64,000 nt of DNA. Origin: Ophiostoma sp. CBS 140.51. Lineage: Eukaryota; Ascomycota; Sordariomycetes; Ophiostomatales; Ophiostomataceae. Shown here in pieces: positions 20,301-28,987 of the stretch (position 1 is the stretch's first letter; every line of letters begins with the position of its first letter). The notes under the pieces were generated by a model. The model was not told where the DNA came from, ran no database searches, and was given only the letters and a program-made list of their open reading frames with translations. The stretch is taken from positions 1-64,000 of the forward strand of contig JANSLP010000122.1 in the NCBI GenBank assembly GCA_029298735.1. The letters are read 5' to 3'. The translations under genes and the position numbers were made by a program.

Positions 20301-20699
20301 GACCTGCACGGCGAGGCCAAGGCCAAGAAGCACAGCACTATGGGCGAGGCGCTGGACGTGGGCCGCCAGATGAAGGCGCGCCGTGTCCTCCTAACACACT
20401 TCTCGCAGCGGTACCCCAAGATCCCTCTGTTCAACAATGGCGACAACAACAGTAAGGCCGAGATGCAGGTGCTGGTGGCGTTTGACCAGATGCAGGTGCG
20501 CCTCCAGGACTTTAAGGAGGCGGCAGAGTACCTGCCGGCGCTGCAGAAGCTGTACGAGGGCGAGGAGATGCAGGGAAGAAAGGACAAGGCAGACGGTGAA
20601 GACGATGGTAACAAGATTGTGAGCAAAAAGGGCAAAGGTGGCAATGGAGGTAACAACAACAAGGGGAAGAATGACAAAGGAAAGAAGGGAAAAGCATGA
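17325..20699 (+). CDS. TRZ1: Long-form tRNase Z (ELAC2/Trz1 type), nuclear and probably mitochondrial
   Basis: Intronless, 1124 aa. It cuts the 3' trailer from pre-tRNAs. The N-terminal half is the degenerate metallo-beta-lactamase copy of long tRNase Z (YVQILTAPTADTPGMCLVVH, EEIFLTGTMGWHTAGGL). The C-terminal half is catalytic: PLGTGSAVPSKYRNVSST, FDCGENTLGSMRRLFG, the zinc motif SHLHADHHLG (H842, H844, D846, H847), AYSGDCRPS, LIHESTFDDDLHGEAKAKKHST and LLTHFSQRYPKIP. The tail is Lys/Gly/Asn-rich. Residues 1-40 are basic, hydroxylated and lack acidic residues, like a mitochondrial presequence. A second in-frame Met at residue 52 (17478) is followed by KEKRQRTRSPSP, a nuclear-signal-like patch, so two isoforms by alternative initiation are plausible. 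It is tail-to-tail with the next gene, 245 bp between stops. Confidence 0.95.
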   Translation: MRLACRTPMPLFNRIASAPRLLRRSSLPPPFSSQQSPYYTNSTDSKYPRPPMHKEKRQRTRSPSPLHRPNFTPREPNHYSLRRHDPDYTGNKDKKFQKPQREEFLARRAPFVPSDQLRGSSLPEGLFASSVKAFSSSFFRRSTPNRLHYLLFENPKEAAAASTTTAELTTESTTTSTPTPTKQRVVAPMLNYVQILTAPTADTPGMCLVVHHDNKRYLFGNVAEGTQRACVQQKQSLNKVEEIFLTGTMGWHTAGGLLGMVLTVADVVHSARMAVVDEAKAKVERLDRARKATEKDGKTNPKAEQAYQAAVATVQEAEEAPARSLSIHGGKNLTHIIATSRRFIFRKGMPIKPHEVHEDTCLAGTTGADTMRDPDWTDDNIMVWYVPVFTEEEAEVPTEVAAEVEGSEPSRKRALEGEDKTEEIAPTAAPMDEATARDLVDTIVKHMFDSNWTLDALFETTLHKAKLPAKIFVKDENGHLKEYDGPLPNKAKDNVPDIPVLTRTPWPATLIENLPPSKPARQSMCYIVRNHPRRGKFDAFAAERLGVAKHNNRFLVAGQNVQAADGSIVTPDMVIAGNIEGTAFAVVELPDSSYIDAFLAKPEWTNTKIMAAIDTMFWLLGPGVVADPRVQSFMKQQSNIRHTVASTDTCPNNLALSSAAALQAKHNRIDPERFPIQKFDNVPPSQPPTVSSSVTDSGSEAKPLYVPARAGWTVRLAPQVLEEDGKVFPPVNFGDALREIEPRVLHLTEAARAQTEKTSFQIAAEVANEGLPHPETEVIPLGTGSAVPSKYRNVSSTLVRVPGVGSYLFDCGENTLGSMRRLFGEEKLQEVLRDLKILWISHLHADHHLGTVSVLRAWRDANRDNTKRIMVASNANMVHWLREYSDAEDVAYDRILAVKMDAPFYPHGSAVCDPWMFTAGQQAEFGVEQIDACRVDHCHGALAVVFTWPKVPGVGSDGPLRIAYSGDCRPSRDFGVIGQGATLLIHESTFDDDLHGEAKAKKHSTMGEALDVGRQMKARRVLLTHFSQRYPKIPLFNNGDNNSKAEMQVLVAFDQMQVRLQDFKEAAEYLPALQKLYEGEEMQGRKDKADGEDDGNKIVSKKGKGGNGGNNNKGKNDKGKKGKA

Positions 20700-20944
20700 A
20701 TGCCCATAAAGGGACTTGGCTACGATATCTAAAATCCACTCCATATAAATGCGAATTTATTTTACGTTTACGTGATGACAACATTGGTTTAGGTCACAGA
20801 GCAAAGGAGAAAGTGTTTCGTGTTGAAAAAGTGTATTTGAGTTTAAAAATCATCGCCATGCATGGATGGTATTACAGTAAAGAACTTACATGGTGTCATG
20901 AAATCATTAAAACAAAAGAAATTGAGGGTAGAAAGAGGTGCGTC

Positions 20945-23900
20945 CTAATACACCCTAGGCCACTCCGTGCACTGTGTCGTGTAGGACACAGGCCGTTCCA
21001 TCATCCGGTCCATGGCATGTGCCTGTGCGTGTGACCGCGACGTCGGCGGCAGACGCTGGCTGACGAGTTTCTTTGAGTCACCAGAAGGAGTGCGGGGCAG
21101 GGGCTTGTTCTGCGCCTCCATCCGCTGGCCCATCGGCACGCGGAGGGCCTGTGGGTGAGGTTGGCGTTGGGAGAGGGGAGGGGGTGCATGGATGGGCGCA
21201 GCTTGAGGCGGCCGCCGGCTGCTGGACGGGTTGTAGTGGTTAAGGTTGCGACCCGACATGGCGGGTTGACCCCGTCCCTTCGGGGTGGGCGTAGCCTGAT
21301 TCTCGTTAATGACCTGCTGCTGGGTCCGTCGGCGCTCGTGCTCGGCTTGCAGCTGGTACTGCCGGCGGGCCTTATTGTCGCGCTCCTCGTACATGCGGTT
21401 GGTGGCCACTACACTGATGGAGTCGTCGGGCGTAATCGAGCAGACGGAAGCCCGGTCGTCAAAGACGTCGCCGTCAGAAACATAGATAGTGTCAGTACGA
21501 GGGCGAGGACCGTCGGCCGTGTTGACCTCGGACGGCGGCGGCTGGTCCCAGATGTAGGGTGTGTAGACGGTGACGTTCTCCTTTTCGGTCTTGAACTGCT
21601 TCGTCACCGTCTTGGGCCACACAGTGTTGGCGGAAGACGAAGTCGGAGCACGACAGGAAGGAGCACGAGACGAGGGGGCACAAGAAGACGGAGCAGGAAC
21701 AGGAGCAGGAGCAGGCTTCGATGAGCCAGCAAAGAGAGGCTTCGGGACGGCAGACTGCTGAGCCAGTGATGGCGGCTTATAGCCCGACATGGACGGCTGT
21801 GAGAAGCGGCTGAGGCCGGTGACCGTCGAGGAAGTCGAAGCCGAAGAGCGAGCAGTCGTGGGGGCTGTGCTCCGGGAGCTCTTGGTCGACGTCTTAGAAC
21901 TAGTAGAGGTCTTAGAAGAAGTAGAAGCTGTCCGGGTTGAAGGAGTGGCCGGTGCCAGAGTGGTGCGGCTGCGGTTGGCATCGAGGGTGGCCTGCATCTT
22001 AACGTAGGAGGCAGCCGAAGTGGGCGTGCAACCAGACGTGAGAGGGACGAAGGTGGTCGAGGCAGCGGTAGGGACAGCAGCACTAGTACGGGGAGTACGA
22101 GGAGCAACAGCCCGTGCAGCGGCCATACGGCTAGCCGGAGTGGAAGGAGTGGGAGTAGCCGTAGTGTTCGTCCGGGAGTGAGAGGAAGTAGAAGACGGGG
22201 GAGCCCGGCGGTTGAGGGCGAGAGACGAGGCCGAAAAAGAGGTTGTAGAGCCAGACGGCCGAGAAAGACGAAGAGACAGAGAGGGAGAGGCCGACGCCCG
22301 AGAGGGAGAGGCCAACGCCCGAGAGGCAGAGGCCTGCGAAGAGGCATTTGTCTCAGAGTAGATGGTCGAGCAGGCCGGCTTGGTCGCCTTGGTTTTGGAC
22401 GTCTTAGTCGTCTTGGTGGGAAGAGCCTCGATTGTCTTTTGAGAGTAGACGCTCGAAGACGGTGCCGGAGGGTAAGAGCGAGGCTTTGCGGTCGGAGTCG
22501 GGGCAGAAGGACGGTCGGGCAGCTGGCTCAGACCACGGGTAGAGGTAGAGCTAGACGATAACGATATAATCGAGCGCTGAGACACCGAGCGAGAGCGGAC
22601 AGAGGAGGCGATCGAGATGGCCTTCTTGGAAGTCGGCGTGCCAGGAATGGGAGAGAGACGACGAGAAGGCGTGGTAGTACGAGCAGCAGCACCAGCACCA
22701 GGAGCAGCGGCACCACGGCGACCAGAGGTCAACCGAGCGGATGCTTGGCTGGGTGCCTGGCTGGGAGGTTTCTCCGTATAGACACTGATTGTGACATACG
22801 AAGCATGGTCGCTCTGACTAGGCTCGGACGAGAAAACCGTCTCCGACTCCAGCACGTTGCGGCGGTAGTCCTCCTCCCAATCAGGAGCCGGCTTGGCCGC
22901 CGCAGGCGGCTGTTGTTGGCTCTTGGCCCGGTTTTGGTTTTGGGCAAAGTAGTCGTCGTAGCCGAGGTGTGCCATAAAGTCGCTCGTCATCACTGACGGC
23001 AGCTTAGGCTGCGGGTGATGAAGGGTAACCTCAGGCACAGGCTCAGCCTCTTCCTCCTCCTCCTCGTACTCCTCCTCCTCCTCGCCGTCCTGGACAACAT
23101 AATATTGTTCATCATCCTCTTCGCCCTGTTGGCCGTCCAGCAGGTCAGTACCGTGGACACTGCCAGAGGGCGCCTGCTCACCGACGACCGACTCGTTGTA
23201 GTGTGCCCACAAGTCGCAGTCGAGCGGCAACAGAGGCAACGGCAGACGGTGGCCATGCTTGGTGACCATCCGAGGCGGCATGCGCTCACGCACATGCTTC
23301 GTTGACCGACCGGCCGCTTTGAGCTTCTTGATGTCGCGCGCCAGGTGGCGACGGCGACGGCTCTCACAGACGCGGACTTTGAACAGCATCTCACCAAGAG
23401 CCTCACTGCGTCCACGAATCTCGTCGGCTGCGTCCTCGCTGAGCTCCTTGCCCAGCACGTCGATGTAGGTCTCAATCAAGGCAAGCAGGTTGGGCTTGCG
23501 GGCTTTGCTCGCCTTGCTCGTTTTCGACGAGACGCCCCGCTTCTTGTACCGGCGCTCCTTGTCATGCTGCTCCTCTGCCATGCGGCTCAGCATGCTGGCA
23601 CGCAGGTCGATGAGCGTCTGGCTGCGGGCGCCGACCGCAGCAAGGATGCACGCCTCGCAGGGGTACTGCAAGTGCGGCATGCGCATGCTGCTGCGGATGT
23701 GTGTGTACGCCTTGGGGGCGGTGGTGCCGGTGAAGGTGGAGGCGGCGTCATCGTCCGCCTTGGCCATGCCCGGCACCCGGTACCCCCTGACGGACGCCTG
23801 GCGGCCCTTCTCCAGCGCGCGGAACGAGTGCTTTTTGCACCACAGCGCACTGATACCAATCATCCGCACACCCCAGTCGTACACGGCGCGAGAATGGCAG

Positions 23901-24367
23901 ACATCGCTGTCTTCGTCCTCAAAATCGTGGAGAGGGTGCCGGCGGATCCAGTCGGCATGGTCGGCGACCTCGCGCGAGAGATAAAAGAACATCTCACGCA
24001 CAATGGCCGGGTGGAGGCCGCGATGTGCTTGGCACAAGGCGGTGGGCGTGGCACACGGGTGCAGGACAGCGTCGAGGCGGATGCCCTTGGAGGCAGCCTT
24101 GGCGGCAACAGCATCGGCGCCACCTGAAGCGGCGATGATGACCCGTTTCGCAACCTGGGCAACCTTGACGGACAGATGAGGGATTTGAGGGATCTGGAGG
24201 CAGCGCGGCAGACCTGGGATGCGGGCCTCCTGCTCTGCACACCAGCTAGAGGAAGGGCGGGCCCGGTGGCGGGCCGTTGTCTCGAGGCTGTCTGGTGGCA
24301 AGCTGAGGACAACGGCCAAGGCGTGGAGGACACCGCCCGAGATTTGTCTTAATGATGTGGAGGACAT
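20945..24367 (-). CDS. Uncharacterised Ser/Thr/Pro-rich protein (1140 aa)
   Basis: Single exon, start ATG at 24367. I do not recognise the family. Residues 1 to about 400 are the ordered part: hydrophobic and amphipathic stretches (GGVLHALAVVLSLPPD, VAQVAKRVIIAASGGADAVAAKA), a Cys/His-containing segment (FEDEDSDVCHSRAVYDWGVRMIGISALWCKKH), a CxxC (YPCEACILAAVGARSQTLIDL) and a basic helix (ESRRRRHLARDIKKLKAAGR). Next comes a Glu-rich tract (EEEEYEEEEEEAEPVPE). The remaining roughly 650 residues are low-complexity S/T/P/A/R-rich with many potential phosphosites. Codon use is GC-rich like its neighbours and the frame is unbroken, so it is a real gene. The layout suggests a scaffold or regulatory protein, but no function can be claimed. 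Confidence 0.8.
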   Translation of the reverse strand: MSSTSLRQISGGVLHALAVVLSLPPDSLETTARHRARPSSSWCAEQEARIPGLPRCLQIPQIPHLSVKVAQVAKRVIIAASGGADAVAAKAASKGIRLDAVLHPCATPTALCQAHRGLHPAIVREMFFYLSREVADHADWIRRHPLHDFEDEDSDVCHSRAVYDWGVRMIGISALWCKKHSFRALEKGRQASVRGYRVPGMAKADDDAASTFTGTTAPKAYTHIRSSMRMPHLQYPCEACILAAVGARSQTLIDLRASMLSRMAEEQHDKERRYKKRGVSSKTSKASKARKPNLLALIETYIDVLGKELSEDAADEIRGRSEALGEMLFKVRVCESRRRRHLARDIKKLKAAGRSTKHVRERMPPRMVTKHGHRLPLPLLPLDCDLWAHYNESVVGEQAPSGSVHGTDLLDGQQGEEDDEQYYVVQDGEEEEEYEEEEEEAEPVPEVTLHHPQPKLPSVMTSDFMAHLGYDDYFAQNQNRAKSQQQPPAAAKPAPDWEEDYRRNVLESETVFSSEPSQSDHASYVTISVYTEKPPSQAPSQASARLTSGRRGAAAPGAGAAARTTTPSRRLSPIPGTPTSKKAISIASSVRSRSVSQRSIISLSSSSTSTRGLSQLPDRPSAPTPTAKPRSYPPAPSSSVYSQKTIEALPTKTTKTSKTKATKPACSTIYSETNASSQASASRALASPSRASASPSLSLRLSRPSGSTTSFSASSLALNRRAPPSSTSSHSRTNTTATPTPSTPASRMAAARAVAPRTPRTSAAVPTAASTTFVPLTSGCTPTSAASYVKMQATLDANRSRTTLAPATPSTRTASTSSKTSTSSKTSTKSSRSTAPTTARSSASTSSTVTGLSRFSQPSMSGYKPPSLAQQSAVPKPLFAGSSKPAPAPVPAPSSCAPSSRAPSCRAPTSSSANTVWPKTVTKQFKTEKENVTVYTPYIWDQPPPSEVNTADGPRPRTDTIYVSDGDVFDDRASVCSITPDDSISVVATNRMYEERDNKARRQYQLQAEHERRRTQQQVINENQATPTPKGRGQPAMSGRNLNHYNPSSSRRPPQAAPIHAPPPLSQRQPHPQALRVPMGQRMEAQNKPLPRTPSGDSKKLVSQRLPPTSRSHAQAHAMDRMMERPVSYTTQCTEWPRVY

Positions 24368-26269
24368 CGTGAGTATTCAAAAGGAGGTGGGTTCGAAAAC
24401 CTAAAGAATAGGGGAAAGGGGCGAAAAAAGAGGAGAGACAGAGAGAAAGAAAAAAGAGATAGAGAAAGAAGTCAACGGCAAGCAGTACTCACCAGTAGCG
24501 TTTGCACCAGGCAAACAGACAAAACACTCCCTTCTACTCTTTTTGGTTTCTCGCCGGTCTCTGTGTCTCGTCTTTTTCGTCGAGGGTTGTCGGTTGTTGT
24601 TGTGTCTCGGTCCTAGAAGTTCTCGATGTAGATCAAAAAAGATTCAAAGACTGAAGCGGTGTTATTTGTGCGGATGTATATAGATATCTCGTTTGCTTAC
24701 CATTGGGTTGCATCAAGGAAAACGGTGGAATATATAGATGGCCGATCTTGTTCGTGTTTGCAGATGCGAACATGAAAAAGAGTGCTGTTCTGGTGAACAA
24801 AGAGACAAGAAGGCTGGCCGTACTGAACAAACAGAACAGGCCAGCCTTGCCGTGAACAACTCTGTGGGTGAACATGCTGTCGCACGAGAAACTCGGTTGT
24901 TGATATGTGATAGGGGTAAAGGTCGTGGACAGTTGTGAGTTTGTTAGAAGAAAAGAGGGAAAGAAGAAGAAGAAGAAAACGAGACGAAAAGACGAAAGAA
25001 ATGAACAAGGCTGTCTTCGCCCCCAAGATAAAGGACGTTGGTCGGTTGCCAGAAAGGTGAACAGGGTGCGTTCATGGCAACACGCAACGCCCTTTGGTTT
25101 ATTGAGGCCCCTCATTTCGTGGCTTTCCTTTGTTCATTGTTTTCAAAAGGGCATAATTTATGTGGCTTTGTTTAAAGAACTGTTTCCTTGGTGCAATACT
25201 GCTCACAACTGAACACTGGACAAAGATAAATGTTAGCAACGCACAAATGAAATCAAAAGAGAAAAAAAAGTGAACAATATTCAGTAAATAAAAACGGAAA
25301 AGAAAACAGCCAATCAAACAATGTAAAATACATACTGCAATAATGCTTTTGAGAAAATTATCTCTGGTGATGAGGAAAGGCTGTTTGATTGTTATCACGG
25401 GTTTTCGGCGAAGTGCGGGTTCTTGTGAATGTGGCAGTTGTTGCTGCGTCATAATTGTTTTGCTCGTTAGCATCGTAGATCGATTTCGAATTGTTCTTTG
25501 AAATTCCTGTCTGGACCTTCCTCCATGGCCCTCCAGAGTTCCGCCCACCCATCCCCTCCAATACAGAAAGCAGTGGAAGTCATAACACTATCGGAATAAA
25601 AAGAATACAACATAAGAACATTAAGGAAATGCCGGTTTTTGGCAGGAGTAGAAAGCAGCGCCCGATAGTAATAATGGTAGAAATGAGTGAAACAACACAG
25701 AAAAGACGCAGACAGATGTGTGGCATCGGAAATCCTTTGAATAGTGGAAATAGAAGAGAGAGAAATGGCAACATGCAACAAGGAATAAAACATAAAGAGT
25801 ACCGAAATAAACATGACAAGAGTTTAGGAAAATAAACAACAATGCAGGACGAGCTTTCCCTCCTAAAAGTCGTATCGTCCTGGCTGTCCTTCAACAGATG
25901 CAGAAATGAAATCAACACAAAAAAGTGGTGGAAAGAGAAGAAAAAGAAAAATAAAGAAGATCATACGCCCCGTCTGCCCAAGCAGTTTAACCCATCCATG
26001 CCACCCATGCTCCAAGAGGAAGAAAAGAAGAAAATGACGAAATGAACAAGAAAGAGCCGAATCCCATATAAAGATGTTTTGTTGTTGCCGTTTCCGTCCG
26101 GCCGATTGAGCCTCCCAGGTATTTGATTGGTATTATCGTAAATCCGCATCACAAAACAAGAAGAAAAAAGGGGCATTCCAATGTACACAGGCACTCGAAC
26201 GCGGTGCATAGAACGCACACGCGTACAAGAGGTGACGTTCACCCCTCACCACCAAGCCCGGCTTGTTTG
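24368..26269. other. Intergenic: leader of the 1140-aa protein gene and kinase 3' region
   Basis: No gene is seen. From 24368 to about 24500 the plus strand is purine-rich (CT-rich leader on the minus strand). 24780-25070 carries four GTGAACA heptamers (24793, 24852, 24868, 25057) and a 10-bp inverted repeat at 24810-24848. From 25200 to 26200 the DNA is AT-rich, with open frames lacking coding character, up to the kinase stop at 26270. Confidence 0.45.
24810..24848. repeat. Perfect 10-bp inverted repeat
   Basis: AAGGCTGGCC at 24810-24819 and GGCCAGCCTT at 24839-24848 are exact reverse complements with a 19-base loop. The repeat is embedded among GTGAACA heptamers 0.45 kb upstream of the 1140-aa protein's start codon. 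A hairpin in the leader RNA or a protein-binding palindrome is possible. Confidence 0.55.
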
Positions 26270-28987
26270 CTAAGCATGCAGCTGGGCCACCCTGGATGTT
26301 GTCCGTTCGCGGGAGGCGCGAGCACGTTGATGGCGGATCTTAGCGGCCTCGGTGCCGTCGTCTTGGACGGCGATTTCGCGGAACCAGGGGTGGTTGAGGG
26401 CTTCTTTGGCGGTGATGCGCTGGGAGGGGTCGTAGATGAAGATGCGTTTGAGGAGGTCGAGGAATTGCCGGAGGAAACTGTTAGTCGTAGGGATAATGTC
26501 CTGGTCTGTTAGCGGAGGCTCATATCAATTTTGTAGAGTCTCGCGCGACACTTACATTCAACTTCTTCATGGCCTTAACAAAGCGTTTTGAAGCACGCGT
26601 CGTTTCTTCGTTGGGGTATTCGAGGCGTAATCTCTTGAAGTACTTGGACGCCGGGTTGCCGCCGTGGCGGGTGGACTTGACCACCTGCTGGACAAGATGG
26701 GGGTCGATCCGGCCCTCACAGACGGCCTCCATCATGGCGAGGTGTTCAAGATTGTCATGGGTCTGGAACAGCGCGTCACCTGTGAAGAACTCGACGAGGA
26801 TACAGCCTATGCTCCAAATGTCACAGGGGAAGGACCAGCCGAGACCCAGGATAATCTCGGGGGCGCGGTAGTGGCGCGTGGACACGACGGACGAATGGTA
26901 TTCGTCCTGGAAGGTGGCCGAGCCAAAATCGATCAATCGAATCTCAGTGTCGAGCAAGACCCGTCGCTGGGTGGCCTGGCGTCCGACCGTCGTAGACGAT
27001 GATGGGATTTTGCGGTTGTAGGTGAATGTCTGGTAATTAGCGTCGACAAGCAGAATGTTCTCGGGCTTCAGGTCGGTGTGGATGAGTTGCAGGTCGTGGA
27101 GGAAGGCCACGCTGGTGAAGAGCTGTCGGGCAAAGCTCTGAATTTGGCTGTTAGGAAAAGGAACAAAGCCGTTGCCCTTCAGAAAGTCGAAGACACTCTG
27201 GCCCAGCAGATCCATTACGATGCAAATGTGGCCACGGAAGTCGAAACATTCTCGCAGATGGATGCAGCGGTTGCGGTTTTCGCGGTCGTTGGCTTTGAGC
27301 GTCTCGAGCACGCGCAGTTCGATCCTCGATGCGTCGCGGTACTTTTGCACGGACCGAATAATCTTGATGGCGACGAGCTCGTTCTTTTCGCGATCACGGG
27401 CTTGGACGACCTTGCCAAATGTTCCCTGGCCGAGAAGCTTGACCATTTGGTCTATATCTGTTAGTATTGTGACGATAGGAGTGTCGGAGGAGGAAAGGGA
27501 GACATACATCGCTTGGTGAGGTCGGTCTCGGGCACAACAATATAATGACCGTCGTCATCGTCAACCTTTGTGTTCTTGGAGTAGGGGGCCTGGAAAGATG
27601 AATGTTAGTAGCCGTTCTGTAGGTGCATTGTGTGGCCGTAAAGAGTCAAAAGTAAAATACGTACATCGCGAATGACCTTGACATCGACCTCAGCAGCCTT
27701 GACGGGCGGCAGGGCCGGTGGGCGGTAACTGGCAAACGCGAGACCCAAAGCGGCAACTTCACGATCGCGCTTCTTAGACTCGTTGGCCGCCGTCTGCCGT
27801 GTCGTCCGCTTGCGCTTCTGGCCCGCCTGGTCATAATCGTACTGGCCGTTGGAAGAGACAAGGGACGTGGCAGCCGTGTTGGCGGCTGTGCCGGTTGTGG
27901 TTGTGTAGAGAGACGAGTTGGAGTTGGAGCCCGAGTTGGTCCGCTCGCTGCTGATGGTCGAGCCGCTCGAGTGTTGATGCTGGACATAGTTGTGCACAGG
28001 GTCATAGCGGCTGCCGCTGGTGGTCGAGCCGACGTTGGCAACCAGAGAGCTGGCCGGCGGCAACTGCTGCTGGGGCTGATGGTTCTCGTCGGTCCGCCGG
28101 CGCTTCTTTGCAATATGGCGGTCACCCACACCGTTAGTGCCGTTAGTAGCAGCATCCTTCTGGTCGTAGTGGTAGGCGACGGGCGCGACGTCGACGGCAC
28201 CGGCACCGTGTCTTCCGTCCCCACTGGTATAGCGACTGCTGCCGTTCGTGTGAACAGCAGGCGGCGGCGCGTCGTGCTCAGGGCTGTCCTCAATCACAAT
28301 GACTTCCTGCGGGAGGCCATTTTTGTAAAAGGTGCCCCAATCAGGCGGGCCCGATCGCCGACGCTTCCGCGGCGGCTGGGAGTCGCTGTGCTGTGAGTGT
28401 TGTTGTGATGAGCCCCCCATGGTGCCGTGCATGGAAGACTGTGAATGTGCGTCGAGGGTCGAGGCCGAGGGGGTGGTGCCCGTGGCAGCAGTGCCGTGGG
28501 ACAGCCTTGAGGGCGGAGGGAGGGTGATTGTTGTGGTAGCCGAGTAGCTCGGCGACGAGACGGCCGATCCGTGGGAGCCGGCGTGGTACCCGTTGTGTTG
28601 TGAGGAGGCAGAGGAGGAGGAGATGTGTTGTGAGGATGTGTGGTTTTGGCTTTGTTGGCTATGGCTGTGATATTGTGCCTGAGTCTGCTGCTGCTGCCGA
28701 GCGTGGTTGGCGTGATTTGCTGCTACAGCGGCCCCATTCACCAGAGCGGCGTTGTTGGTCGTCGGGGAGTAGGGGGCGTACGCGGCCGTGGCAGACGAGG
28801 GTGACGACACCTGCGGCGGCGCTAGACGACTCGACGACGCCGGGTGCGTGCTGTGAGGGTTGTGCGGGTTGTGAGGATGTGTTGTCGGCCGGTAGGAAGA
28901 CTGGTGAGAAGAATGGGAGTGTGAATTGAATGGGTAGCCAGCGGCGTAGTGAGGAAGCGTCGCAGTGGCCGTGGTAGGCGTCGACAT
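26270..28987 (-). CDS. lkh1: LAMMER (CLK/Lkh1-type) dual-specificity protein kinase
   Basis: Four coding exons: 28987-27665, 27589-27508, 27451-26556 and 26500-26270. The introns 27664-27590, 27507-27452 and 26555-26501 are GT-AG and phase-consistent, giving 843 aa. Residues 1-440 are low-complexity (S/H/Q/T/N-rich) with basic patches (KKRRR, QKRKRT), typical of LAMMER kinases. The kinase domain has LLGQGTFGKV (G476-G481), VAIK with K498, HTDLKPEN with D595, DFGSA with D643, STRHYRAPE and WSIGCILVE. The family motif EHLAMMER appears as EHLAMMEA. The CMGC C-lobe ends with YDPSQRITAKEALNHPWF. These kinases phosphorylate SR-type splicing factors and regulators of growth and development, mainly in the nucleus. 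The frame extends upstream to 29182, but MSTPTTATATLPHY at 28987 is the likely start. Confidence 0.93.
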
